From: DATLGB01 sp963724135
GTDB lineage: Bacteria > Actinomycetota > Thermoleophilia > Solirubrobacterales > Solirubrobacteraceae
DNA length: 64,000 nucleotides
NCBI GenBank assembly: GCA_963724135.1
Contig: CAVRTA010000004.1
Location: 372,001-436,000, forward strand
Reading direction: 5' to 3'
In this document: piece by piece, positions 47,728 to 58,100 of the stretch
Layout of the letters: each line of letters starts with the position of its first letter
Position numbering within the stretch: position 1 is the stretch's first letter
The notes under the pieces: generated by a model
The model's database searches: none
What the model was told of the DNA's origin: nothing
The model's input: only the letters and a program-made list of their open reading frames with translations
Position numbers and translations under genes: made by a program

Positions 47728-48362
47728 CCGCGCCGAGGGTCGTGATCGTGGACGACCACGCGCTGTTCCGCGCGGGTGTGCGCGCGGAGCTCGAGCGGGA
47801 GCTGGTGGTGCTGGCGGATGCGGGCACCGTCGATGAGGCGGTCGCGGCGATCGCCCAGCACCGGCCCGACGTCGTGCTGCTCGACGTCCACATGCCCGAC
47901 GGCGGCGGTACGGAGGTGATCCGCCGCAGCGCGCCCACCGATTCGAAGTTCCTGGCGCTGTCGGTCTCCGACGCCCCCGAGGACGTGATCGCGATCATCC
48001 GCGCGGGCGCACGCGGCTACGTGACCAAGACGATCGACGGCGCCGAGCTCGCCGACGCGGTCCAGCGCGTGCACGAGGGCGACGCCGTCTTCTCGCCGCG
48101 GCTCGCCGGCTTCGTGCTCGACGCCTTCGCCGGCACGGCGCCCGGGGTGGGCGGGCCGTCTTCCGACCTCGATCTGCTGACGCCGCGCGAGCGGGAGATC
48201 CTCCAGCACATCGCGCGCGGCTACCTCTACAAGGAGATCGCGCTGCGGCTCGGGATCAGCGCCAAGACGGTCGAGGCGCACGTGTCCTCCGTGCTGCGCA
48301 AGCTCCAGCTCTCGACGCGCCACGAGCTCTCGCGCTGGGCGATGGAGCGCGGCGTGGACTGA
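47724..48362 (+). CDS. NarL/LuxR-family response regulator
   Basis: 212 residues from GTG 47724. Receiver domain (RVVIVDDHALFRAGVRAELE, Asp in DVVLLDVHMPDGGG, Lys in GYVTKTIDG), then a LuxR HTH (LTPREREILQHIARGYLYKE, then IALRLGISAKTVEAHVSSVL). It is the output of the kinase overlapping it. A 37-bp palindrome 38 bp after the stop probably terminates the operon. Confidence 0.92.
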   Translation: MTAPRVVIVDDHALFRAGVRAELERELVVLADAGTVDEAVAAIAQHRPDVVLLDVHMPDGGGTEVIRRSAPTDSKFLALSVSDAPEDVIAIIRAGARGYVTKTIDGAELADAVQRVHEGDAVFSPRLAGFVLDAFAGTAPGVGGPSSDLDLLTPREREILQHIARGYLYKEIALRLGISAKTVEAHVSSVLRKLQLSTRHELSRWAMERGVD

Positions 48363-48399
48363 ACTACGGGCACCGAGAGAGGAGGCTCCGGGCCGGGTC

Positions 48400-48436
48400 T
48401 GATGAATACCACCCTGCCCCAGGGTGAAATTCATCA
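48400..48436. repeat. 37-bp palindrome, copy B (terminator-like)
   Basis: Arms TGATGAATACCACCCTG and CAGGGTGAAATTCATCA around CCC; 15 of 17 arm positions pair. The outer block TGATGAAT and inner block CACCCTG are identical to the copy at 34691-34727. It lies between convergent genes (LuxR-type regulator and MOSC protein), where a two-way terminator is expected. Confidence 0.7.
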
Positions 48437-48470
48437 CGCCTTCCGAGTTGGGGCGCGAGCGGCAGTGGCG

Positions 48471-49211
48471 CTAGAGCGGCTCGACGGGGTCCCCGACGCG
48501 GACGGTCCCCGGCGCGACGACCTTCCCGTGGACGCCGAACGGCAGCGGCTCGGCGGTGCCCTCCGGGCGGTTCGTGCGGATCCATTCGAGCATGTCGAAG
48601 TCGGGGATCCCGGTGTCGGGGTCCTGGGAGGTGATCAGGCAGCGGCCGGTCTCCGACAGCGGGCGCACGACCGCCTCACCGATGCGGACGCGGTAGCCGA
48701 CCCAGTCGTCCTCGGCGTGCGCGGCGATGCCGCCGATGCCGAACAGCATCCGGAAGCGACGCGGGTCGAAGCCGTCGCAGGCGGCCGTCGAGACGAGCGA
48801 GACGGCACCGCTCCGGCCGCGGTCCACCGCGCCGCGCTCGGCGCGCACCAGCCGCAGCGGTCGGCCGGCGAACTCCGACAGCGCCTCTGAGAAACCGCCG
48901 AGCACGGGGCGGACAGCCAGCGGTCGGCCGAAGAACTGACTCCCCGACTCCTCGCCCAGCCTGATCGCTTCCTCGATAACCGTCCCGTCCGGGAACGCCA
49001 GAGCCAGGCGGTCCGCCGCCGCGTCGTAGTCCGGGCGCACCCGCACCAGCGGCCCGGCGACCTTGCCGTTGACCATGCGGTCGCGCTCGTCGATCACGTG
49101 AAAGCGGCGGTTCTCGGCCACCCCCTTCTCACCGACACGGACCTCCGGAACCCCCACGAGGGCCATCGCCTTCACCGGCGCCACCATGATCCACTCGACG
49201 AACCCGGTCAC
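48471..49211 (-). CDS. MOSC domain protein
   Basis: 246 residues from GTG 49211. N-terminal beta-barrel (PVKAMALVGVPEVRVGEKGV, then RRFHVIDERDRMV), then the MOSC domain with RPLSETGRCLITSQDPDTGI (conserved Cys) and GVHGKVVAPGTVRVGDPVEP. MOSC proteins bind a sulfurated molybdenum cofactor or act on N-hydroxylated substrates such as YcbX/mARC. No molybdenum genes are adjacent. Confidence 0.85.
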   Translation of the reverse strand: MTGFVEWIMVAPVKAMALVGVPEVRVGEKGVAENRRFHVIDERDRMVNGKVAGPLVRVRPDYDAAADRLALAFPDGTVIEEAIRLGEESGSQFFGRPLAVRPVLGGFSEALSEFAGRPLRLVRAERGAVDRGRSGAVSLVSTAACDGFDPRRFRMLFGIGGIAAHAEDDWVGYRVRIGEAVVRPLSETGRCLITSQDPDTGIPDFDMLEWIRTNRPEGTAEPLPFGVHGKVVAPGTVRVGDPVEPL

Positions 49212-49246
49212 TCTCCCGACGTTAGACGGCTCGTAGCGTTGGGCAG

Positions 49247-50938
49247 GTGGGCCTCGTGCTCCCTTTCGAGCGCCCACTCGGCGCGCATCCGGCCGGCGAC
49301 GGCGCCTTCGAGTTCCGCTGCTGGGCTCCGCGGCCGCGCGACGTGCAAGTGCGCGTCGGCGGCCGCCAGCTCGCGATGACCGATGTCGGCTACGGCGTCC
49401 ACGAGGCGACGGTCGCGGCGCAGCACGGTGACGACTACCTCTTCGTGCTCGACGGCGAGCCGCTGCCCGACCCAGCCAGCCGCTGGCAGCCCGAGGGCCT
49501 GCGAGGACCGAGCCGGCTCGTCGATCCGGCGACCTTCGAGCACAGCGCGGGCGGCTTCGAGACGCCGGCGCTCGAGGACCTCGTCGTCTACGAGTTGCAC
49601 GTCGGCACGTTCAGCGAGGAAGGCACGTTTGATGGGGCGATCCCCCATCTGAGCGCTCTCGCCGCGCTCGGGGTCAACGCCATCGAGGTGATGCCGGTGG
49701 CGGAGTTCCCCGGCGCGCGCGGTTGGGGCTACGACGGGGTCTACATCTCCGCGCCGCAGTCGAGCTACGGCGGGCCACCCGGGTTCCAGCGGCTCGTGGA
49801 CGCCGCGCACCGGCACGGCCTCGCGGTGATCCTCGACGTCGTCTACAACCACGTCGGGGCGTCCGGGAACACCGCGCTGCGCGCCTTCGGGCCCTACCAC
49901 ACCGAGAAGTACGAGACGTTCTGGGGCGCGGCCCTGAACTTCGACGACGCCGACTGCGACCCGGTGCGCGAGTGGGTGCTGCAGTCGGCCGAGCAGTGGA
50001 TCCGCGACTACCGGGTCGACGGTCTGCGCCTCGACGCGATCCATGCCATCTTCGACACCTCCGCCGAGCACATCGTCGCGGCGATCAGCCGCCGTGTCCA
50101 CGCCGCCAGTCACAGCGCGCTCGTGATCGCCGAGTCCGGGCTCAACGATCCCAGGGTCATCCGCCCCGAGGGCTGGGGCTGCGACGCCGCCTGGGCCGAC
50201 GACTTCCATCACGCCCTGCGCGTCCTGCTCACCGGCGACACCGCTGGCTACTACGAGGAGTTCGGCAGGGTCGCCGACCTGGCCAAGGCGTTCCACCGCC
50301 CGCACGTCCACGATGGGACGTACTCGAGCTTCCGCCGCCGCCGCTTCGGCGCCCCCGCCGGTGACCGCGCGCCGGAGCAGTTCGTCGTCTTCTCGGCCAA
50401 CCACGACCAGGTCGGCAACCGCGCGCTCGGCGACCGCCTCCCGCCGGACGTGCGTCCGCTCGCCGCGTTGTGCACGCTGCTGTCCCCGTTCACGCCGATG
50501 CTCTTCATGGGTGACGAGTACGGCGAGCCCGCGCCGTTTCAGTTCTTCACCGACCACATCGACGCTGACATCGCCGAGGCGACGCGCGAGGGCCGCCGGC
50601 GTGAGTTCGCCTCATTCGCCGATTTCGCGGGCGCCGACGTGCCGGACCCGCAGGACCCCGATACCTTCCTGCGCTCGAAGCTGACGAGAGAGCGCGACGC
50701 CGACCTGGAGCGACTGCACCGCGAGTTGATCGCGGCGCGGCGCGAGCTCCCGGCCGGCGACGCGGAGATCACGTTCGACGAGGCGGAGCGCTGGCTGCGG
50801 GTGCGGCGCGGCGACCGTACGCTCGTCGCGAACTTCGCCACCGAACCGATGCCCATCGACCCCACCGCCGAGATCATCGTCGCCACCCACCCCGTGACCG
50901 ACTCGCTGCCGCCGCTCGCCGGGGCGCTGGTCCGATGA
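49247..50938 (+). CDS. treZ: Malto-oligosyltrehalose trehalohydrolase
   Basis: 563 residues, GH13_10. N-terminal beta domain (FEFRCWAPRPRDVQVRVGGR), then VYELHVGTFSEEGTFDGAIP, EVMPVAEFPGARGWGYDGVY, nucleophile Asp in VDGLRLDAIHAIFDTSAEHI, acid/base Glu in LVIAESGLNDPRV, and FSANHDQVGNRALGDRLPPD. It releases trehalose from maltooligosyltrehalose made by TreY. GTG 49247. First of three treZ-treX-treY genes. Confidence 0.94.
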   Translation: MGLVLPFERPLGAHPAGDGAFEFRCWAPRPRDVQVRVGGRQLAMTDVGYGVHEATVAAQHGDDYLFVLDGEPLPDPASRWQPEGLRGPSRLVDPATFEHSAGGFETPALEDLVVYELHVGTFSEEGTFDGAIPHLSALAALGVNAIEVMPVAEFPGARGWGYDGVYISAPQSSYGGPPGFQRLVDAAHRHGLAVILDVVYNHVGASGNTALRAFGPYHTEKYETFWGAALNFDDADCDPVREWVLQSAEQWIRDYRVDGLRLDAIHAIFDTSAEHIVAAISRRVHAASHSALVIAESGLNDPRVIRPEGWGCDAAWADDFHHALRVLLTGDTAGYYEEFGRVADLAKAFHRPHVHDGTYSSFRRRRFGAPAGDRAPEQFVVFSANHDQVGNRALGDRLPPDVRPLAALCTLLSPFTPMLFMGDEYGEPAPFQFFTDHIDADIAEATREGRRREFASFADFAGADVPDPQDPDTFLRSKLTRERDADLERLHRELIAARRELPAGDAEITFDEAERWLRVRRGDRTLVANFATEPMPIDPTAEIIVATHPVTDSLPPLAGALVR

Positions 50939-50948
50939 GCCGCTTGAG

Positions 50949-50997
50949 CGCATACCGACACATGCTCATTCAGCCATCTGAAACGTGTCGGTATGCG
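50949..50997. promoter_or_regulatory. Perfect 13-bp inverted repeat enclosing the treX start codon
   Basis: CGCATACCGACAC (50949-50961) and GTGTCGGTATGCG (50985-50997) are exact complements, 23 bp apart. The loop holds a nested TTCAG/CTGAA hairpin (50969-50973 with 50978-50982). The treX ATG (50993-50995) is inside the right arm, so RNA folding would bury it, or a protein bound there would block translation or transcription. Confidence 0.65.
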
Positions 50998-53107
50998 TAG
51001 GGTCTGGCCCGGCCGCCCGTTCCCGCTCGGCCCGTGCTGGGACGGCGAGGGCACCAACTTCGCGCTGTTCTCCGAGCACGCCGAGCGCGTGGAGCTGTGC
51101 CTGTTCGATGCCGACGACAACGAGGAGCGCATCCCCGTCGTCGAGAAGACGGCGTACCACTGGCACTGCTACCTGCCCGGGGTCGGGCCGGGCCAGCGCT
51201 ACGGCTATCGCGTCCACGGTCCCTACGAGCCGCACGCCGGCCACCGCTTCAACCCGCACAAGCTGCTGATCGATCCGTACGCGAAGGCGATCGAGGGCGG
51301 CGTGGACTGGGAGGCCGGCAACGTCCACCCGTACGTCCCGACCCCAGGCGACGAGGACGCAGACCTCGAGCTCGACGACTCCGACGACGCCGACGCGATG
51401 CCCAAGTGCCTGGTCGTCGACGAGCGCTTCGACTGGGAGGGCGACCGCCACCCCGGGAACCCGTGGTGGGAGACGGTCATCTACGAGACGCACGTCAAGG
51501 GCTTCACCAAGCGGATGCCCGGGGTGCGCGACGACCTGCGCGGCACCTACGCGGGTCTGGCCTCCGAGCCCGCGATCGCCCACCTCAAGGACCTGGGCGT
51601 CACGGCACTCGAGCTGCTGCCCGTGCACCACATCATCGACGAGGGGTTCCTGCACGACCAGGGCCTGACCAATTACTGGGGCTACTCGTCGATCGGGTTC
51701 TTCGCGCCCCATGCCGGCTACAGCGCGAGCGGGGCGACCGGCGAGCAGGTGAGCGAGTTCAAGGGCATGGTCAAGGCGCTGCACCGTGAGGGCATCGAGG
51801 TGATCCTCGACGTCGTCTACAACCACACGGCCGAGGGTGACCACCTCGGCCCGATGCTCTCCTTCAAGGGCGTCGACAACTGCTCGTACTACCGGCTCGT
51901 CCCCGACGACGAGCGCCACTACATGGACTTCACGGGCACGGGCAACTCGCTCAACGCGCGCCACCCGAGCACGCTGCGGATGATCATGGACTCGCTGCGC
52001 TACTGGGTCACCGAGTGCCACGTCGACGGCTTCCGCTTCGATCTCGCCTCGGCGCTCGCCCGCGAGCTCTACGACGTCGACCGGCTGGCGTCGTTCTTCG
52101 ACACGATCCACCAGGACCCGGTGCTCAGCCAGGTCAAGCTGATCGCCGAGCCCTGGGACGTCGGCCCCGGCGGCTACCAGGTCGGCAACTTCCCCGTCCT
52201 GTGGAGCGAGTGGAACGGGATCTACCGCGACACGATGCGCGACTTCTGGCGCGGCGAGGCGGGGCCGGACGCCTTCGCGGCGCGCTTCACCGGGTCGGCC
52301 GACCTCTACGAAGCCGACGGCCGCGACCCATTCGCGTCGATCAACTTCGTCACCGCCCACGACGGCTTCACGCTGCGCGACCTCGTCTCCTACAACGAGA
52401 AGCACAACGAGGCCAACCAGGAGGACAACCGCGACGGCACGGACGACAACCGCTCGTGGAACTGCGGCGCCGAGGGACCGACCGACGATCCCGAGATCGA
52501 GGCCCTGCGCGCGCGCCAAATGCGCAACTTCCTCACGACGCTGGTGCTGTCGAACGGCACGCCGATGCTGCTCGGAGGCGACGAGTTCGGCCGCACGCAG
52601 GGCGGCAACAACAACGGCTGGTGTCAGGACTCCGAGATCAGCTGGTTCGACTGGGAGTCCGAGGACGGGGAACTGCTCGCCTTCACGCGGCGGCTGATCG
52701 AGCTGCGCAAGTCCAACCCGGTCTTCCACCGCTCGTCGTTCCTGCTCGGGGAGGAGATCGAGGGCTCGCCGCTGCCGGACGCGTGGTGGTTCCGCTCGGA
52801 CGGCAACAAGATGACGAGCGCCGACTGGCGGTCCGGCGTGCCGGTCGTGGGGCTGTTCCTCAACGGCGAGGCGATCCCGCAGAAGAGCCGCCGCGGCGAG
52901 CCGATCCGCGGCGACTCGTTCCTGCTCCTCGTCAACGCGCACCACGAGGACGTCACCTACCACCTGCCCGTGCGCAGCTTCGGCGCCTGCTGGGAGGTCG
53001 AGGTCGCCACGCACCCCGACGTCGCGCTCGGGACCCGGTGCGACGCCCACGCCGAGGTCGCGCTGCACGCGCGCTCGACGATCCTGCTGCGGCGTGTCGG
53101 CGACTGA
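50993..53107 (+). CDS. glgX: Glycogen debranching enzyme (TreX/GlgX)
   Basis: 704 residues, uninterrupted. N-terminal CBM48 (FPLGPCWDGEGTNFALFSEH), GH13_11 barrel: YETHVKGFTKRMPGVRDDLR, YWGYSSIGFFAPHAGYSASG, nucleophile Asp in HVDGFRFDLASALARELYDV, acid/base Glu in LIAEPWDVGPGGYQVGNFP, and FVTAHDGFTLRDLVSYNEKH. It hydrolyses alpha-1,6 branches to supply linear maltodextrins to TreY/TreZ. The ATG lies in a perfect inverted repeat. It overlaps treY by 14 bp. Confidence 0.94.
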   Translation: MRRVWPGRPFPLGPCWDGEGTNFALFSEHAERVELCLFDADDNEERIPVVEKTAYHWHCYLPGVGPGQRYGYRVHGPYEPHAGHRFNPHKLLIDPYAKAIEGGVDWEAGNVHPYVPTPGDEDADLELDDSDDADAMPKCLVVDERFDWEGDRHPGNPWWETVIYETHVKGFTKRMPGVRDDLRGTYAGLASEPAIAHLKDLGVTALELLPVHHIIDEGFLHDQGLTNYWGYSSIGFFAPHAGYSASGATGEQVSEFKGMVKALHREGIEVILDVVYNHTAEGDHLGPMLSFKGVDNCSYYRLVPDDERHYMDFTGTGNSLNARHPSTLRMIMDSLRYWVTECHVDGFRFDLASALARELYDVDRLASFFDTIHQDPVLSQVKLIAEPWDVGPGGYQVGNFPVLWSEWNGIYRDTMRDFWRGEAGPDAFAARFTGSADLYEADGRDPFASINFVTAHDGFTLRDLVSYNEKHNEANQEDNRDGTDDNRSWNCGAEGPTDDPEIEALRARQMRNFLTTLVLSNGTPMLLGGDEFGRTQGGNNNGWCQDSEISWFDWESEDGELLAFTRRLIELRKSNPVFHRSSFLLGEEIEGSPLPDAWWFRSDGNKMTSADWRSGVPVVGLFLNGEAIPQKSRRGEPIRGDSFLLLVNAHHEDVTYHLPVRSFGACWEVEVATHPDVALGTRCDAHAEVALHARSTILLRRVGD

Positions 53108-54902
53108 CCTGCTCGCGACCTACCGCCTGCAGCTGACGCCCGAGTTCGGCTTCACCGCGGCGCGCTCACTGGTGCCGTACTTCAAGGAGCTGGGTGTGAG
53201 CCACCTGTACCTGTCGCCGTCCCTGCAGGCGCGGTCGGGCTCCACGCACGGCTACGACGTCGTCGACCCGACGCGGGTCAGCGAGGCGCTCGGCGGGGAA
53301 GGGGAGCTGCGCGCGCTCGCGGCCGAGATGCCGGTGATCCTCGACATCGTCCCCAACCACATGGGGACCGGCGACGAGAACCCGTGGTGGCCGGACCGCA
53401 AGGTGTTCGACTTCGAGCCCGAGGGCGACTTCTACCGCCGCTTCTTCGACATCGACGACCTCGCCGCCGTGCGCGTCGAGGATCCCGAGGTGTTCGACCT
53501 GGTGCACCGCAAGGTGCTCGAGCTCGTCCGGGACGGCGTGGTCGGGGGCCTGCGCATCGATCATCCGGACGGGCTCGCCGACCCGGCCGGCTACCTGGAG
53601 CGGCTGCGGGCCGAGGCAGGACCCGCGGTCGGCATCTGGGTCGAGAAGATCCTCCACACGGGCGAGCAGCTTCCCGACTGGCCGGTCGACGGCACGGTCG
53701 GCTACGAGTTCGCGGCCGACGCGCAGGCCGCCTTCGTCGATCCGGCCGCGGAGGAGTCGTTCACGCGCGTCTGGAACGAGCTCACCGGTGACGCGCGCCA
53801 CTTCGGCGCGGTCGCCTATGCGGCCAAGCTCGAGCAGGCGACGACGACGTTCGCGCGGGAGGTGGCCTGGCTGCACCGCCTGGCGCCGGAGCGCAGCGAG
53901 GCGGAGATCGCGGAGGCCCTCGCGCGGATGCCGGTGTACCGCACCTACGAGACCGGCGACGAGTACAGGACTCGCTTCCAGCAGACCTCGCCGCCGGTCA
54001 CCGCCAAGGGCGTCGAGGACACCGCGTTCTACCGCTACCTGCGCCTGCCCGCGCTGAACGAGGTCGGCGGCGACCCGGGGCGCTTCGGCGTCTCCGTCGA
54101 GGAGCTCCACGCCGGCAACGAGCAGCGGCGCGAGCGGTTTCCGCGCAATCTGCTCATCTCGACGACGCACGACACCAAGCGCTCGGCCGACGTCCGGGCC
54201 CGCATCGGCGCTCTGACCGAGCCCGACCTGCGCGACGACTGGGTCGCTCTGGCGCGCCGCTGGGTTCCGGAGGCGCCGGACCCGACGGCCGGCTTCCTCG
54301 TGTTGCAGACGCTGCTCGGCGCGCACCCGATCGAGCCACTCGAGCGCCTTGACGCCTACTGCGAGAAGGCACTGCGCGAAGCGAAGCTCCAGACGAGCTG
54401 GGTCGACCAGGACCACGACTACGAGCGTGCGGTCGCCGACTGGGCGCGCGGTCTGCTCGCCGACGACTCGTTCCGGGTCGAGCTCGACGCGCTCGTCCCG
54501 CGCGTCGCCGTTGCCGGCCGCCGTTCCGCGCTGGGTCAGCTGGTGTTGAAGCTCACCGCGCCCGGCGTCCCGGACATCTACATGGGCGACGAGCTCGAGC
54601 TCCGCGCACTCGTCGACCCCGACAACCGGCGTCCGGTCGATTTCGCCGCGCGCTCGCAGGCACTCGCCTCGCCGCCGCCCAAGCTCAAGCTGATCCGCGA
54701 CACGCTCGCGTTGCGCGCGCGCCTGCCGGAGGCGTTCGCCGGCTCCTACGACCCGGTCGTCGCACCCGAGGGCGTGTGCGCCTACGTCCGCGGCGGGCAG
54801 GTGCTCGTGGTCGTCCCGGTCCGCGACGGCGTCGCGGGGTCGGTCGAGGCTTCCGGGTTCGACCCCGTCCCCGCCGGCCGCCTCGGCGTCTACACGGCCT
54901 GA
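53094..54902 (+). CDS. treY: Malto-oligosyltrehalose synthase
   Basis: 602 residues, GH13_26, slightly short. LLATYRLQLTPEFGFTAARS at the start, YLSPSLQARSGSTHGYDVVD, VILDIVPNHMGTGDENPWW, nucleophile Asp in GGLRIDHPDGLADPAGYLER, acid/base Glu in GIWVEKILHTGEQLP, and PVTAKGVEDTAFYRYLRLPA. It turns the reducing-end maltose of a maltodextrin into a trehalosyl end. GTG 53094 inside the glgX end. Confidence 0.94.
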   Translation: MSATDLLATYRLQLTPEFGFTAARSLVPYFKELGVSHLYLSPSLQARSGSTHGYDVVDPTRVSEALGGEGELRALAAEMPVILDIVPNHMGTGDENPWWPDRKVFDFEPEGDFYRRFFDIDDLAAVRVEDPEVFDLVHRKVLELVRDGVVGGLRIDHPDGLADPAGYLERLRAEAGPAVGIWVEKILHTGEQLPDWPVDGTVGYEFAADAQAAFVDPAAEESFTRVWNELTGDARHFGAVAYAAKLEQATTTFAREVAWLHRLAPERSEAEIAEALARMPVYRTYETGDEYRTRFQQTSPPVTAKGVEDTAFYRYLRLPALNEVGGDPGRFGVSVEELHAGNEQRRERFPRNLLISTTHDTKRSADVRARIGALTEPDLRDDWVALARRWVPEAPDPTAGFLVLQTLLGAHPIEPLERLDAYCEKALREAKLQTSWVDQDHDYERAVADWARGLLADDSFRVELDALVPRVAVAGRRSALGQLVLKLTAPGVPDIYMGDELELRALVDPDNRRPVDFAARSQALASPPPKLKLIRDTLALRARLPEAFAGSYDPVVAPEGVCAYVRGGQVLVVVPVRDGVAGSVEASGFDPVPAGRLGVYTA

Positions 54903-54980
54903 CGCCGGCCGCTCCGCGCTCAGCCCGCTGCGTGTCAGCTGTCGTGCCGGGAGCGCAACCCGGTCCGAGTCGCCTACCGC

Positions 54981-54992
54981 TCGATATATCGA
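54981..54992. promoter_or_regulatory. 12-bp AT-rich palindrome in the spacer before the S8-like gene
   Basis: TCGATATATCGA is a perfect palindrome in the 229-bp spacer (54903-55131) between treY and the S8-like gene, unusual in this GC-rich DNA. It could be an operator. No convincing -35/-10 pair or gene was seen elsewhere in the spacer. Confidence 0.3.
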
Positions 54993-55131
54993 CCACTTCG
55001 CGACTCAGAGGGCCCATGTGGGTGGTTCCTCCGCGCCGGCGGCGCGCATTACCAGCAAGCGCGGTCCGCCCCGGCGATTCGCCAGAGGCGAGTGGCTCGG
55101 TGACCATCGCATCTCTCTACGCTTGAACCGG

Positions 55132-58100
55132 ATGAGGAGAGTCCTGCTCGCGCTGCTGGTGGTCCTGGTGCTGCCGGCCGCGGCGATCGCGGCCTACCCC
55201 GGCAGCGACCCGGCCGAGAGCCCGCGGGTCAACACGCCCGACGACCCCGACTTCGACCGCTGCGAGGCGGATGACGAGCAAGGACCGCCCTCGTGCGGGA
55301 CGTTCGCCGAGGAGCAGTTCGGGGCGTTCGGGTTCTCTCCCGACAGCGCCAACCACGCGCAGGGGCCGCCGAACGCGCACTACGCGACCGGGACCCGCTA
55401 CCAGGACTGCTCCCAGCTCGACGCCGAGGGCAAGGCGGCGAACGTCAAGGCCGAGGGCGTCGGCGCCAACCCGGTCGCAGCCGCGCTCGCGGAGTGCCTG
55501 CAGATCTCCGGCGTGCGCGCGGACACCGCGCACAAGTACGACACCGGCAACCCGCAGACGGTGGTGGCGATCCTCGACACCGGCATCCGCTGGCAGGACT
55601 CCGAGCTGCGCACCAAGGTGCGCCTCAACCGCTCCGAGCTGCCGCTGCCGCAGGGCGCGACCGAGTACGACGCCAACGGCGACGGCGTCTTCAACGTCGT
55701 GGACTACGCCGACGACGACCGCGTCGACAAGGCGGCAGGCGATCAGGAGTCCGACGCGGTCCTCGACGCCTCCGACCTGATCGCCACCTTCAGCGACGCC
55801 ACCGACGCCGACGCCAACGGCTACGCCGACGACATCGCCGGCTGGGACTTCTTCGACGACGACAACGACCCGTTCGACGCGTCGAGCTGCTGCTCGGCCA
55901 ACGGCCACGGCACCGGCAGGGCACGGGAGGCGCTGGCCGCGACCAACAACTCAAACAGCGACACCGGCATGTGCCCGGACTGCCAGCTGATGCCGCTGCG
56001 CGTGTGGGACACGTTCGTCGTCCCCGGCGACAACTTCGCGATGGGCGTCATGTACGCAGCCGACAACGGCGCCAGCGTCGTCGAGGGCGCCGTCGGCGGC
56101 CTCACCAACTCGCAGTTCGGGCGCCGGGCGTTCACGTACGCCGACCAGAAGGGGCTCGCGCTGACGCTGGTCTCCAGCGACATCAACAGCGCCAACCACA
56201 ACTACCCGACCAACTACAACGAGGCGATCTACGTCGCCGGGTCGCTCTACGACACCGCGCCCAACGACACCTGCGGCGGCCTGCCCGGGCTGCCCGGCGT
56301 CGGCGACATCGTCGACCCGCCCGACGAGTTCACCGACGGCTGCAGGGAGTTCCTGGGGCTGCTCGGGCTGGGCCAGAACATCGGTCAGCCGTTCACGACG
56401 TCGTTCTTCCGCAACTCGAACCTGACGCAGTACGGCGGCAAGGCCGACATCGTGATGATGGGCTCGACCGGCTCGGAGAACACCGGCCAGGCGTCGGGCG
56501 CGGCGGCGCTGCTGATGGCCTACGGGCGCGAGCAGCTCGCCACGCCGCTGAACGGCAACGAGGTCCGCCAGCTGCTGACGATGACCGCCGAGGACGTGCT
56601 GCCCGACAACACCGGCGTGATCGGACAGGCCGACCGAGCCAACGCCGGCTGGGACTCGCACTTCGGCTACGGGCGCGTGAACCTCGCCGGCGCGATGCAG
56701 CGCATCAAGGCCAAGCGCATCCCGCCGCAGGCGCAGATCGACGCTCCCGACTGGTTCGCGCCCATCAACGCGGCTCGCGTGCCGGACGGCGGAGTGCCGA
56801 TCACCGGCCGCGCGCTCTCGCGCACGGGGGTCGGGGCCTGGGAGATCGAGTACGCATGCGGGCAGGACGCCCTGGACGCCGACTTCCTGCCGCTGCTGAG
56901 CGGCACCGGCGAGGTCGCGCCCGGCGGCACGTTCGGAACGATCCCGAAGGCCACGGTCCAGAACCTGGCGGCGAACTGCAACGGCGAGGTCGCCGACGAT
57001 CCCGGGCGTCCCGCCGGCACCGCGGCCGACGGCTGGCCGGGCGACCCCTATCCCGATCCGGATCCCGAGCGCCACGTCTTCCAACTGCGGCTCACGGTGC
57101 ATGCGGCCGGGGACGCGCCGAACATCGGGCGCTACCGCAAGTCGCTGCACGCGTACGCCGACGACGGCAACCATCCGGGCTGGCCGCGCGCGATCGGCAG
57201 CGGGGCCGATGCCGCCAGGTACACGACCGCCTCCGGCGGCGAGACCTCGCCGCGCCTGTACGACGTCAACGGCGACAACGCGCTCGACGTGGTCATGCCG
57301 ACCTCGAGCGGCGAGCTGTGGGTCCTGAACGCGGACGGCAGCCCGGTGCCGTCGTTCAACGGCGGCGAGCCGGTCCGCACGGACCGCTACGCGCTGGAGC
57401 AGAACCACCCCGTCCCCCTGGCCGGCGCCGCTGTGCCGCGCGAGTCCCCGCGGGTGCCGGCGATCGGCGACATCGACGGCGACCGCGACGCCGAGATCGT
57501 CGTGACCGCGGGGGAGCACATGTACGCATGGGAGCTCGACGGCACGCGCGTGCTCAAGACGGGGGTCGACCGCTCGCTCTCGGAGCCGTGCAAGCCCGGC
57601 GTGCCCAAGCCGTGCTTCAACGCCGCCGACCGCGCGATCACGTCGGACAACCACATCAAGCGCGGCATCGCCTCCTCGCCGGTGCTGGCCGACCTCGACC
57701 CGCAGGTGCCGGGGCTCGAGATCGTCACGGGAGCGTTCGACCAGCACGTCTACGCCTGGCATGGCGACGGCTCGCTGCTGGCCGGCTTCCCGCGCAAGCT
57801 CGCGACGGACGGGGCCGACGGCGCCGAGATCATCACCACCCCGGCGATCGCCGACCTCGACGGCAAGGGGCCGCCCGAGATCATCGTCTCGACCAACGAG
57901 GTCGCGCCCGGGGAACCGGAGTTCCCAGGCTCGTTCTTCGAGTTCGTCAACGCCATCCTGCAGGCCTCGACCGGCTTCAACCCCGTCTACGCGATCCACG
58001 CGGACGGCAAGGCGGTCGCCGGCTGGCCGGTCAAGGTCGGCGTCGCCGCGGGCGACCTGCTGCCACTCGTCCTGCCCGGTCACGACTCGGCGGTCATCAA

